From NCBI GenBank assembly GCA_003663695.1, contig QMUB01000063.1:1-6981 (forward strand): a stretch of 6,981 bases of DNA, given 5' to 3'. Source of the stretch: Thermococci archaeon (GTDB taxonomy: Archaea; Methanobacteriota_B; Thermococci; Thermococcales; Thermococcaceae). Shown here in pieces: positions 1-6,672 of the stretch (position 1 is the stretch's first letter; every line of letters starts with the position of its first letter). The notes under the pieces were generated by a model. The model was not told the DNA's origin. It did no database searches and was given only the letters and a program-made list of their open reading frames with translations. Position numbers and translations under genes: made by a program.

Positions 1-1562
1 ACCTCCTCTTTTCTTCTAACAAAACCCAGAAGCGAGGATTGCTTCTCTCTTTTCACCATATCCTCCACCTTCCTGAGGGTGGCAAACATAACCTTCTCCT
101 TCCTCCTGGCGCTCCAGTAATACGCCTCGTCTCTGGTTCCTTTAGCCATTAGAATAATTACTTTTCCGGGCATGTGCCTCCCCGTCCTCCCACGGCGCTG
201 GATACTTCTTATTGCTGAGGGAACAGGTTCATAGAAGATTACAAGATCAACTTCGGGCACGTCCAGACCTTCTTCCCCTACGCTTGTGGCAACCAAAATA
301 TTGAAAGTCCCCCGGGAGAACAGATCAAGAACTTCCTTCTGCTTTTTTTGATTCATTCCCTTATCCTTAACTCTGTTTGCCTGACCAACAAAGCGAACGG
401 CTTTAAATCCTCTCTTATTAATTTCAGCTGCAATTTTTTTTGAAGTATCCCTGTAGTTTGTGAAGACTATTATCTTGGAGTTCGGCTTTTGATTCATCTG
501 ATTTTCGATGAGCTCAAAGAGCCTGTCCATTTTGGGATGGTCGAGACCGAGCTCCCTGGCTTGATTTAAGAGATAGATTGCCTTCTTCATCCTGGCATCT
601 TCCATCAAGATGTTTGCGGACTTTGTTTTTCCTCCTTTAGCCTCGTGATGAAGCTTTCTCAAATAAGCCGCCAAGGTGCTCAAGCCCTGGGTCTCCAAAA
701 GCTCTATTGCATGATGGAGCTTCATTGCCATCGCCTGATAGAGCATCAACCTCCCAATACCATAGTTTCCTCTAGCAACCTCGGCATTTATCTTTCTCCC
801 GGCTTCGAGGACTTCTTTTTTGGGCAGATCCGCCGAATAGGAGCTGACTAATCCGGCTTCCTTCAGAGGTTTGAGCGCTCCCCTGAGCATTTCCCTCAGG
901 AGTTTTCTGACCTCCTTGTAAAGTTCGGGAAGCTCCACTTCAACCCAGTTTAACTTTATTCCCTGGATATAGGGCTTGACGTCGGGGGAATTTTCATTTC
1001 TAACCTCAATGTGTTTTATGTGAAGGTTTTTTACAATCTCTTTGATTTTTTCCTCACTGCTGCCTGGAGATGCCGTTAATCCGAGGATTAGAGGATGTTC
1101 TGCCTGTCTCATATATTCCCTCGCTATGTAAACATATGCATAATTCCCGACTGCCCTGTGGGCTTCATCGAGAATCAGAAGAGAAACATCCTCCATGGAG
1201 ATGCGTCCCACGACCAGGTCATTCTCTATGGTTTGGGGGGTTGCAGTTATTATGATGCTCTTTCTCCAGATTTCACTCCTCTTATTTGGAGAAATCTCTC
1301 CTGTGAGAATATTTACCTTTTCTACAGGAACATCAAAGAGTCTAACAAAGCTCTCTCTGTGCTGGAGAGCTAAGGGTTTTGTAGGTGCCAGCATCAAAAT
1401 TTTGCCCCCATATTTAGAAAGCCGATAATCCGCTATCATTTGGGCAATCAATGTTTTTCCCAGTCCTGTTGGCAAAACGACTAGGGAGTTTATTTCCTTG
1501 CATCTGGCAAATATAACCTCCTGATAAATGCGGGGCTTGATGAGGTCTTTCCGCAGGTACAT
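1..1562 (-). CDS. hef: Hef, XPF/FANCM-type DNA repair helicase (partial, C-terminus beyond left edge)
   Basis: Superfamily 2 helicase part of archaeal Hef, which in known members joins an N-terminal helicase to a C-terminal XPF/ERCC4-type nuclease and acts on stalled or branched replication forks. About 520 residues are visible. Seen: Walker A PTGLGKT at 31-37, a TPQTIEND segment near 108-115, DEAH at 132-135, GLTASPG at 161-167, an inserted helical domain between the two RecA folds (about 200-350), then VFTNYR near 366, VATSVGEEGLDVPEVD at 424-439 and motif VI QRRGRTGR at 455-462. All helicase motifs are intact. The nuclease and helix-hairpin-helix domains of the family would lie left of position 1. 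The start at 1562 has AGGA four to five bases upstream and matches the Pyrococcus start as I remember it (M-x-L-R-x-D-L-I-x-P-R-I-Y-Q). It is divergent from the gene at 1677. Family assignment is very secure; that this particular copy retains its nuclease domain is assumed. Confidence 0.95.
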   Translation of the reverse strand, partial: MYLRKDLIKPRIYQEVIFARCKEINSLVVLPTGLGKTLIAQMIADYRLSKYGGKILMLAPTKPLALQHRESFVRLFDVPVEKVNILTGEISPNKRSEIWRKSIIITATPQTIENDLVVGRISMEDVSLLILDEAHRAVGNYAYVYIAREYMRQAEHPLILGLTASPGSSEEKIKEIVKNLHIKHIEVRNENSPDVKPYIQGIKLNWVEVELPELYKEVRKLLREMLRGALKPLKEAGLVSSYSADLPKKEVLEAGRKINAEVARGNYGIGRLMLYQAMAMKLHHAIELLETQGLSTLAAYLRKLHHEAKGGKTKSANILMEDARMKKAIYLLNQARELGLDHPKMDRLFELIENQMNQKPNSKIIVFTNYRDTSKKIAAEINKRGFKAVRFVGQANRVKDKGMNQKKQKEVLDLFSRGTFNILVATSVGEEGLDVPEVDLVIFYEPVPSAIRSIQRRGRTGRHMPGKVIILMAKGTRDEAYYWSARRKEKVMFATLRKVEDMVKREKQSSLLGFVRRKEE

Positions 1563-1621
1563 GCTTATCCTAATAGTTTTATACAGATGAGTTTATAAAT
1601 TCCACCATTTTGTTAGGCTAG

Positions 1622-1637
1622 CCGAAAAGCTTTTAAG
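1622..1637 (+). promoter_or_regulatory. Strong BRE/TATA promoter of the first NifX-type gene
   Basis: The sequence CCGAAAA followed by GCTTTTAAG is a near-ideal archaeal BRE plus TATA box. Its distance puts the transcription start near 1657-1660, leaving a leader of about 20 nt. Almost the same box (CCGAAA-GCTTTTTAAC) precedes the tRNA-Leu gene at 6907-6922, which suggests that this protein gene has a promoter of stable-RNA strength. Confidence 0.75.
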
Positions 1638-1641
1638 TTTT

Positions 1642-1655
1642 TGTGCATATGCACA
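1642..1655. promoter_or_regulatory. Perfect 14-bp palindrome between TATA box and start codon (possible operator)
   Basis: TGTGCATATGCACA is perfectly self-complementary and lies directly after the TATA box, at or just before the expected transcription start. A repressor dimer bound there would block the polymerase or TFB. I do not recognise it as the site of a known Thermococcales regulator, and it does not recur elsewhere in the window. Confidence 0.45.
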
Positions 1656-1661
1656 TAATAG

Positions 1662-1672
1662 AAGGAGGTGAT
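1662..1672 (+). promoter_or_regulatory. Full-length Shine-Dalgarno sequence
   Basis: AAGGAGGTGAT is complementary to essentially the whole anti-Shine-Dalgarno end of archaeal 16S rRNA and ends four bases before the ATG at 1677. It fixes the start codon and, with the strong TATA box, points to high expression. Confidence 0.8.
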
Positions 1673-1676
1673 GTAA

Positions 1677-2279
1677 ATGAAGATTGCAATACCGAGCTCA
1701 AACGGTGGAGGATTGGAGGATACGGTGGCCCCTGTCTTTGCAAGAGCTCCCGTCTTCACGATTGTGGATGTTGAGAATAATGAGATAAGGAATGTCAGGA
1801 CGCTTCAAAATCAAGCAGCGTACGCGGGAGGAGGAGCAGGGCCAATGGCTGCACAAATGCTCATAAATGAGGGTGTTGATACAGTAATAGCAGCTCAAGT
1901 AGGCCCAAACGCTATAGGAGCTATTCAAGCGGCAGGGATCAAATACTATACATTCCCAGCAGGGACTCCAATAAAGGAAGCTGTTGAGAGCGTTATACAG
2001 GGTAAAGCGCCATCTCAAACAGCGCCAGTGTTTCCACAAGCCCCCACTTATGGTCCAGTGCCAGCACAAGCCGGGCAGTATTATCCCCCCGCTCCGCCAT
2101 ATCCCGCCTATGGTTATGGGTTTGGCTTTGGAAGGGGATTTGGCTTTGGGAGAGGTAGAGGAAGAGGATTTGGAAGAGGAAGAGGAGGCCATGGATTGGG
2201 GGCTCGCCTTGGCTACTGCCCCTGGACAGGAATGCCAAACAGGAGAAGCTGGCTTGCCAGATTCTTCAGGTGGTGGTAA
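1677..2279 (+). CDS. NifX/NafY-type (dinitrogenase FeMo-cofactor domain) protein with Gly/Phe/Arg-rich tail
   Basis: 200 residues. Residues 1-110 form a compact alpha/beta domain of the NifX/NafY/NifB-C-terminal family (COG1433-like). Signatures are an M-K-I-A-I-P start, FARAPVFTIVDV at 21-32, an I-x-N-V strand, and GPNAIGAIQAAGI at 77-88. Known members bind or carry iron-molybdenum-type clusters, and archaeal relatives occur without nitrogenase. Residues 111-146 are a Pro/Gln/Tyr/Ala-rich linker. Residues 147-176 are repeated GF/GR units (GFGFGRGFGFGRGRGRG). The end (177-200) has one Cys (C181) and finishes ARFFRWW. The tail is unusual for the family, and its first part resembles low-complexity RGG segments. 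The gene is first in a probable operon with the membrane protein at 2310 (30-nt gap). Domain assignment is solid; the ligand (Mo, W, Fe-S or other) is unknown. Confidence 0.85.
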   Translation: MKIAIPSSNGGGLEDTVAPVFARAPVFTIVDVENNEIRNVRTLQNQAAYAGGGAGPMAAQMLINEGVDTVIAAQVGPNAIGAIQAAGIKYYTFPAGTPIKEAVESVIQGKAPSQTAPVFPQAPTYGPVPAQAGQYYPPAPPYPAYGYGFGFGRGFGFGRGRGRGFGRGRGGHGLGARLGYCPWTGMPNRRSWLARFFRWW

Positions 2280-2309
2280 ACCCCTTCTTTTCTATTTTGA
2301 GGTGGTATC

Positions 2310-2492
2310 ATGCCAAGAGGTAGAGGTTTTTATGCTTCTCCCAGAGGAGCTTACGGGTTGCTTGATTTGCTGCTGCTAATTGGCATAGTCTACTTTTTGA
2401 TAAAGCTCTTTATTGCTGCGGCTCCTTATGCACTGGGCTTGATAGCCCTTCTTGTTTTGAGGGAGTTTTTAAGAGGGCCGAGGTTTTGGTAG
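2310..2492 (+). CDS. Small membrane protein with Arg-aromatic ends
   Basis: 60 residues, family not recognised. After a basic, glycine-containing start (MPRGRGFYASPRG) come about 35 hydrophobic residues (16-50), enough for one long or two short membrane segments split at K32 and A38-P39. The C-terminus REFLRGPRFW is basic and aromatic. The positive ends suggest a helical hairpin with both ends in the cytoplasm, or a single span. GAGGTGGT at 2299-2306 is a good ribosome binding site four bases before the ATG. It lies 30 nt after the NifX-type gene with no promoter in between, so it is probably co-transcribed and may act as its membrane partner (inference). The frame sits between regulated genes and has clean signals, which supports a real gene despite its size. 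Confidence 0.7.
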   Translation: MPRGRGFYASPRGAYGLLDLLLLIGIVYFLIKLFIAAAPYALGLIALLVLREFLRGPRFW

Positions 2493-2498
2493 CCATGA

Positions 2499-2569
2499 TA
2501 CTGTTGGGACAATTGTGGCATGCTCGCCAATACTCTCTTTTACGAGCATTATCAAAACTCCTAACAGTA
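2499..2569 (+). repeat. Nested long inverted repeat (71-nt potential hairpin)
   Basis: The outer arms TACTGTTGGGA (2499-2509) and TCCTAACAGTA (2559-2569) pair over 11 positions with one G-U. The inner arms ATGCTCG (2520-2526) and CGAGCAT (2543-2549) pair perfectly over 7 positions around a 16-nt pyrimidine-rich loop. It begins seven bases after the membrane-protein stop codon and ends before the TATA box of the next gene. It could be a transcript-end or processing hairpin, a small RNA, or the remains of a small inverted-repeat mobile element; the sequence does not decide. Confidence 0.6.
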
Positions 2570-2584
2570 CCATACTCATCGCAT

Positions 2585-2598
2585 AAAACTTTATAAAT
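2585..2598 (+). promoter_or_regulatory. TATA promoter of the second NifX-type gene
   Basis: AAAACTTTATAAAT fits a BRE/TATA element and would start transcription near 2617-2622, about 22-25 nt before the ATG at 2643. A short repeat ACAAACC occurs at 2607-2613 and 2623-2629 around the expected start. This separates the third gene from the transcription unit before it. Confidence 0.6.
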
Positions 2599-2630
2599 TA
2601 GATTAGACAAACCGAACTTCAAACAAACCA

Positions 2631-2638
2631 GAGGTGAT
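2631..2638 (+). promoter_or_regulatory. Ribosome binding site that decides the start at 2643
   Basis: GAGGTGAT ends four bases before ATG 2643. The in-frame GTG at 2634 lies inside this site, so it cannot be the start. Confidence 0.8.
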
Positions 2639-2642
2639 TTTC

Positions 2643-3047
2643 ATGCGCATTATAGTTCCAACCACAAGGGGAGGATTGGATGACTTTGTGAGTCAGGCAT
2701 TTGGAAGGGCTCAGACCTTCACAATAGTAGATGTGGATGAAAATGGAAACATTTCCAATGTTCAAGTGGTTCCAAATCCGGGAATAAATGCTCCTAGAGG
2801 GGCTGGTATTCAAGCGGCACAGTTTTGCATAAATCAAGGTGCAGGGCTTGTTATAGGGGTTACCTTTGGACCAAACTCTTCCCAAGTCCTTCAAGCTTCG
2901 GGAATAAGATTCGTCTCTGCTGCTCCAAATATGACGGTTGAACAGGCTATCCAAGCATTTTTTAGAGGAGAGTTAACCCAGGCGGTTTTCGGCCCCGAAG
3001 GAGGTGGCATGGGCAGAGGAATGGGGCGCGGAAGGGGAAGATGGTGA
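2643..3047 (+). CDS. Second NifX/NafY-type (dinitrogenase FeMo-cofactor domain) protein, short GR tail
   Basis: 134 residues of the same family as the protein at 1677: MRIIVPTTRGGLDDFVSQAF at 1-20, GRAQTFTIVDV at 21-31, I-S-N-V-Q-V at 37-42 and GPNSSQVLQASGI at 77-88. The two line up without gaps in the core, so they are paralogues, though clearly diverged. This copy keeps a Cys (C62) where the first has Leu. The tail is much shorter (about 118-134, Gly/Met/Arg-rich, ending GRGRGRW) and has no proline-rich linker. A role in binding or moving a metal cluster is the family expectation; which metal is unknown. It has its own promoter and converges on wtpB with only 17 nt between the stop codons, so there is no room for a wtpC gene. 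Confidence 0.85.
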   Translation: MRIIVPTTRGGLDDFVSQAFGRAQTFTIVDVDENGNISNVQVVPNPGINAPRGAGIQAAQFCINQGAGLVIGVTFGPNSSQVLQASGIRFVSAAPNMTVEQAIQAFFRGELTQAVFGPEGGGMGRGMGRGRGRW

Positions 3048-3054
3048 TTTTTCT
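3048..3054 (+). terminator. T-rich terminator between convergent genes
   Basis: The run TTTTTCT follows directly on the TGA of the second NifX-type gene. Archaeal termination commonly uses T-runs without a hairpin. A second T-rich stretch (CCTTTTCTTCC, 3071-3081) lies inside the end of wtpB. Confidence 0.45.
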
Positions 3055-3064
3055 ATTGCCCATC

Positions 3065-3808
3065 TCATTGGCCTTTTCTTCCTATTATCCATCTCAAAAG
3101 CACAAAGATTGTTAAGCTCATGCCTATCAATATTACGGATATAGGTCTCGATGCTCTCAACCCGTAGTTGTTGAAGTATTCCATAACGAGAACCTGTGCC
3201 GTCTTGGGATAATAAGCTATTATCAAAATCGCGCCCACTTCACTTATAGCCCTCGCCCATGTCATTATTGCCCCGCTGAAAATGCTTGGGAGGGCGAGAG
3301 GAAGGCTCACAGTGAAGAAGGCTCTAAGCTTTGAAGCACCAAGAGTTCTCGCCACATACTCAAGCTTCTCATCAACGCTTAGAAATCCATCTCGAGCTGC
3401 ATTAATTGTAAAAGGTGCAGAAACAAAGAGCATTGCCATTATTATTCCTAGATAGCTATCCAGAATCCTGTTTGAAAAGGTCACGAGGAGCATTATACCC
3501 ACGACGGAATGGGGTATTACTATGGGAACATCAACAACTGCCTGCACTGCACTCTTTCCAATAAAATCCATTCTGGCAAGCACATAACCAAGGGGAACTC
3601 CAAAGAAGAGGGAAATTACCATGGTGGCTGTTGATGTGAACAGGGAATTCCTTAGGGATTCCAAAACTAAGGGATCATGGAGAGTTTTAAACACCATTTC
3701 CATATCGAAAGCCTGTTTCAGGAAAATCACAAATATGGGAAGAACTATGTAGAGTACCAAGAAACTCCCAAGCAGTGCAAAAAATGCAGTGGTGTAGTCG
3801 CGTCCCAT
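3065..3808 (-). CDS. wtpB: WtpB, tungstate/molybdate ABC transporter permease
   Basis: 247 residues, the usual length for WtpB/ModB permeases. Hydrophobic segments at about 8-32, 53-78, 90-112, 118-138, 172-198 and 222-243 give six membrane spans. Between the fourth and fifth lies the cytoplasmic EAA loop that docks on the ATPase: [20 protein letters not shown] at 151-170, with the invariant glycine G157, followed by LALP at 171-174. The sequence agrees with Pyrococcus WtpB as I remember it (GRDYT start, [11 protein letters not shown] near 69-79). A GGGGGT ribosome binding site lies four to five bases upstream of the ATG. It follows wtpA on the same strand after 96 nt and may have its own promoter. 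Normally an ATPase gene, wtpC, follows; here the strand changes instead. Molybdate (ModB) is the alternative substrate assignment, but WtpA next door favours tungstate. Confidence 0.92.
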   Translation of the reverse strand: MGRDYTTAFFALLGSFLVLYIVLPIFVIFLKQAFDMEMVFKTLHDPLVLESLRNSLFTSTATMVISLFFGVPLGYVLARMDFIGKSAVQAVVDVPIVIPHSVVGIMLLVTFSNRILDSYLGIIMAMLFVSAPFTINAARDGFLSVDEKLEYVARTLGASKLRAFFTVSLPLALPSIFSGAIMTWARAISEVGAILIIAYYPKTAQVLVMEYFNNYGLRASRPISVILIGMSLTIFVLLRWIIGRKGQ

Positions 3809-3837
3809 GGTTACCCCCTTAAAGTGGATGGAACCCC

Positions 3838-3850
3838 CTATTTAAAAATT
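3838..3850 (-). promoter_or_regulatory. Possible internal promoter for wtpB
   Basis: On the minus strand AATTTTTAAATAG forms a TATA-like box 30-40 nt before the wtpB start, with a transcription start predicted near 3820 and a short leader containing the ribosome binding site. wtpB could therefore be transcribed separately from wtpA as well as by read-through. Confidence 0.4.
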
Positions 3851-3897
3851 CCGCATTGTTTAATGATTTTGTTAAATAGAGAGCAGGATACATTAAA

Positions 3898-5046
<1,149 letters not shown>

Positions 5047-5050
<4 letters not shown>

Positions 5051-5937
5051 AACTCAAAGCCAATTTTTATTCCAAAGTGCTCCTCAATGCTCCTCAAAAG
5101 GGGCAGAATTCTGTCCTTTGGAATCTTCTCCGAATATTTGTAAAGCGCTGCGAGTTCCTTTACCTCCTCTTCCTTAAGCTCTTTGTTCTCCACTATGTAC
5201 TCCAGCAGAGCGGTGATAACTCCGCTCCAGCTTTCCTCTTTAAGCGGGAGCTTTTTCCATGAGCCGTCATGTATGTAAAATCGCCTGGGAGTTCTTTCAG
5301 GTGATGCCATTGAAAGGAGAACGAACTTTGATATGAAGTCATCTGGAAGAGTAATGGAGCTTTTCAGATACTCAAATAACATATCAGCGGAAAATCCCGC
5401 TCTTTTAAGCTCTCTAAAGCTCTTCTCCATGTAATTCAAAAGTCTTGAAATTTTCTCGATATCCTTAATACGATCCCTGCCCAGGAGGGAGAGTTTAAGG
5501 GCGCTCTTCTTCAAAGGCTCTTTCTCCAGATCCACGGTAAATAGAACTCGGTCTCTCAGGGTGGAACCCTCTTCAAAGGCTTTTATTGAAATCCATTGAA
5601 GTCCGTTCGTTAAAATTCCATACATGACACCCTGAGAAAAACAATATTTTCCAAGTTGCCTTAGTGGTTTTTCTCTTTTTAAAACATTCACACTGAGGTT
5701 TTTGGCTTCTACAAATGAAACAATTTTTTCATCAAGAATTAGCGCATAATCCGCCCTTCCCTCATCAGTCCTCTCTTCAGGGCGAACTTCATTTGGATTG
5801 TATATGTCCCACCCAAGACTTTGAAAAATCTCTCCAATTAAGTGCTGCTTTACAGCTTCTTCATTTGCTTCGTAGAGCCGTCTATGCTGCTTGATCTTTT
5901 CAAGAACCCGGACTATGCTTTCTTCGATGTGCTCCAT
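5047..5937 (-). CDS. PD-(D/E)XK nuclease-like protein (HsdR N-terminal / type IV restriction-like)
   Basis: 296 residues. The N-terminal half resembles the nuclease domain of HsdR-like or type IV restriction proteins. After a helix with E28 and E36 come GWDIYNPNEVRPE (42-54), GRADYALILDEK with D63 (60-71), VSFVEAKN with E77 and K79 (73-80), and Q94-L-G-K-Y-C, then MYGILTNGLQWISI (105-118). The D63...E77-x-K79 arrangement and the following Q-x-x-x-Y helix fit this nuclease superfamily. Residues 120-296 are mainly helical, with no helicase, methylase or specificity motifs. No partner subunit is nearby, so it is a standalone nuclease-like protein of unknown target. The ATG at 5937 is chosen over 5979 because AGGTG lies five bases upstream and a TATA-like box (5966-5976) falls between the two starts. 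Confidence 0.75.
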
Positions 5938-5965
5938 GTCAACACCTAAAGAACATTGGAACTCA

Positions 5966-5976
5966 GCATTTAAAGG
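5966..5976 (-). promoter_or_regulatory. TATA-like box of the nuclease-like gene
   Basis: CCTTTAAATGC on the minus strand would start transcription near 5946-5950, only about ten bases before the ATG at 5937, a spacing like that of wtpA and hef. The ribosome binding site AGGTG is at 5943-5947. Confidence 0.45.
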
Positions 5977-5990
5977 CATTACCCCAGGAT

Positions 5991-6005
5991 GGGAAAAAGA
6001 AGAGT
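5991..6005 (-). terminator. T-rich terminator after the 79-residue gene
   Basis: Read on the minus strand, ACTCTTCTTTTTCCC follows the stop at 6011 within a few bases. It resembles the T-runs where archaeal RNA polymerase stops. Confidence 0.45.
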
Positions 6006-6010
6006 GAGTA

Positions 6011-6250
6011 TTATGCCTCTGTAAGAACTTTAAATGTTATTTTGCCTTCTTTTAGAAGTCTCCTGAGCTCTCCTACGAGATTTTGAGCGTTTTCAACTTC
6101 TATTTCCATCTTAATTTCACTTATTCCTGTTGCCGTTGGTGGCAGAAAGTGTATGTCTTTTATTTTACCCCTAACCTTTTCACATAACTTACTCAAAATC
6201 TTCCCTCTTTTTTCATAGGGCAATTTAATGTCCAATTCAACAATTCTCAT
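6011..6250 (-). CDS. Small conserved-looking protein with predicted ferredoxin/ACT-like fold
   Basis: 79 residues, family not recognised. Reading hydrophobic patterns gives strand (RIVELDIKL, 2-10), helix (about 12-27), strand (KIKDIHFLP, 29-37), strand (ISEIKMEIEV, 43-52), helix (about 53-69) and strand (KITFKVL, 70-76). This beta-alpha-beta-beta-alpha-beta order is typical of ACT-like and other ferredoxin-fold domains that bind small ligands or form dimers. The sequence PTATG between strands two and three could be a ligand loop. No catalytic motif or metal-binding cluster is visible; there is a single Cys (C23). ATG 6250 is chosen because GGTGG (6255-6259) is a proper ribosome binding site and GTG 6262 would lie at the predicted transcription start. 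It has its own promoter and terminator, so it is probably a single-gene unit. Confidence 0.7.
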   Translation of the reverse strand: MRIVELDIKLPYEKRGKILSKLCEKVRGKIKDIHFLPPTATGISEIKMEIEVENAQNLVGELRRLLKEGKITFKVLTEA

Positions 6251-6280
6251 GCGTTCCACCACTTTATTTTAGAAAATAAG

Positions 6281-6294
6281 GATTATATAAGCCT
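6281..6294 (-). promoter_or_regulatory. TATA promoter of the 79-residue gene
   Basis: GGCTTATATAATCC on the minus strand predicts a start near 6262 and a 12-base leader. The core TTATATAA is palindromic, so it could also direct transcription to the right, into the RNA-like region. Confidence 0.6.
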
Positions 6295-6358
6295 TTTCAT
6301 GAAGGAGAATTATCAATAGGGCCTCTGGATATTCCCGGTAGTTATAAAACGAAGTGTT

Positions 6359-6418
6359 AGAGCGTGGGAGTAGAGGTATACAGACCAGATACGCTCTTCT
6401 TTTTACCCTTTTTCTTTT
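6359..6418 (+). terminator. Hairpin followed by T-rich tract (terminator or small RNA 3' end)
   Basis: AGAGCGT (6359-6365) pairs perfectly with ACGCTCT (6391-6397) across 25 bases that include GGT/ACC, and a pyrimidine run TTCTTTTTACCCTTTTTC follows (6398-6415). This looks like an RNA 3' end on the plus strand. A TATA-like GTTATAAAAC at 6342-6351 lies close upstream, too near for the hairpin to lie wholly inside its transcript, so the source of the RNA is unclear. Confidence 0.4.
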
Positions 6419-6475
6419 GAAAGCCTCGGGGTGGGGATTCTAAAACCGGCATTCGAACCTCTTGTAACGTAATAG

Positions 6476-6672
6476 GGCTTCGAAGAAGCCACCAAAGGGT
6501 TATTGTGCGGGAGGACACGGCATTCTTTCAAAACCGCTTTCGAGCGGTTAAAAACTCTGAATGGAGAGATAACCGCTCTGGGGTATGGGTAACTGCATGC
6601 GGGCCGAACCGCATGGTGATGGGCCCGTAAACCTCATTGGAACCCTCGCAAAGGGGAGGAGGTCAGAGGTTC
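6476..6672 (+). ncRNA. Candidate structured RNA with alternative pairings
   Basis: Consecutive stems with tight loops (GAA triloop, TTCG tetraloop) run through this segment. Two regions have competing partners. AGCGGTT (6543-6549) can pair with AACCGCT before it (6532-6538) or after it (6571-6577). CGG of CATGCGG (6596-6602) is also needed for CGGGCC/GGCCCG (6600-6605 with 6622-6627). The 3' part, a stem at 6630-6671 ending in GGGGAGGAGGTCAG, reminds me of the right ends of IS200/IS605 tnpB elements, whose RNA guides TnpB. Strand and ends are guesses; no known RNA family was recognised. Confidence 0.35.

Larger units (their letters stand above)
1563..1676. promoter_or_regulatory. Divergent intergenic region between hef and the first NifX-type gene
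   Basis: This 114-nt gap holds both promoters. For hef (minus) an AT-rich TATA-like stretch lies at 1591-1600 (TTTATAAA read on either strand), about 25 nt before a very short leader, and AGGAT at 1567-1571 is the ribosome binding site. For the plus-strand gene, the boxes are listed separately. No gene fits in the gap. Confidence 0.6.

Noticed and set aside
645..1428. Plus-strand open frames opposite hef
   Set aside because: They have no ribosome binding sites, odd composition, and lie over intact helicase motifs on the other strand.
1561..1571. ATGCTTATCCT shared by the hef start region and 6878-6888
   Set aside because: Eleven bases with no matching context; at hef it is simply the start codon and ribosome binding site, so chance is the likelier cause.
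1698..2379. Open frames overlapping the NifX-type gene on both strands, some Glu- or Ser-rich
   Set aside because: They are by-products of the purine-rich GF/GR-coding repeats in other frames and lack start signals.
2634..2642. GTG start at 2634 for the second NifX-type protein
   Set aside because: The GTG lies inside the ribosome binding site GAGGTGAT; ATG 2643 is correctly spaced and gives the usual family N-terminus.
2410..2954. Minus-strand open frames across the membrane-protein and second NifX-type genes
   Set aside because: They run opposite well-supported genes, show no family features and lack ribosome binding sites.
5938..5979. Longer nuclease-like protein starting at 5979
   Set aside because: It would start upstream of the TATA-like box at 5966-5976, and its GGGGT is too close to the ATG; ATG 5937 has AGGTG at good spacing.
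6251..6262. GTG start at 6262 for the 79-residue protein
   Set aside because: It coincides with the predicted transcription start and overlaps the ribosome binding site of ATG 6250.
6441..6460. Minus-strand tRNA suggested by GGTTCGAAT
   Set aside because: The flanking bases do not form a T stem and no acceptor, D or anticodon arm is present.
6616..6640. Fluoride riboswitch suggested by GGTGATGG
   Set aside because: The following conserved pairings do not fit the consensus as I know it and no fluoride-exporter gene follows.
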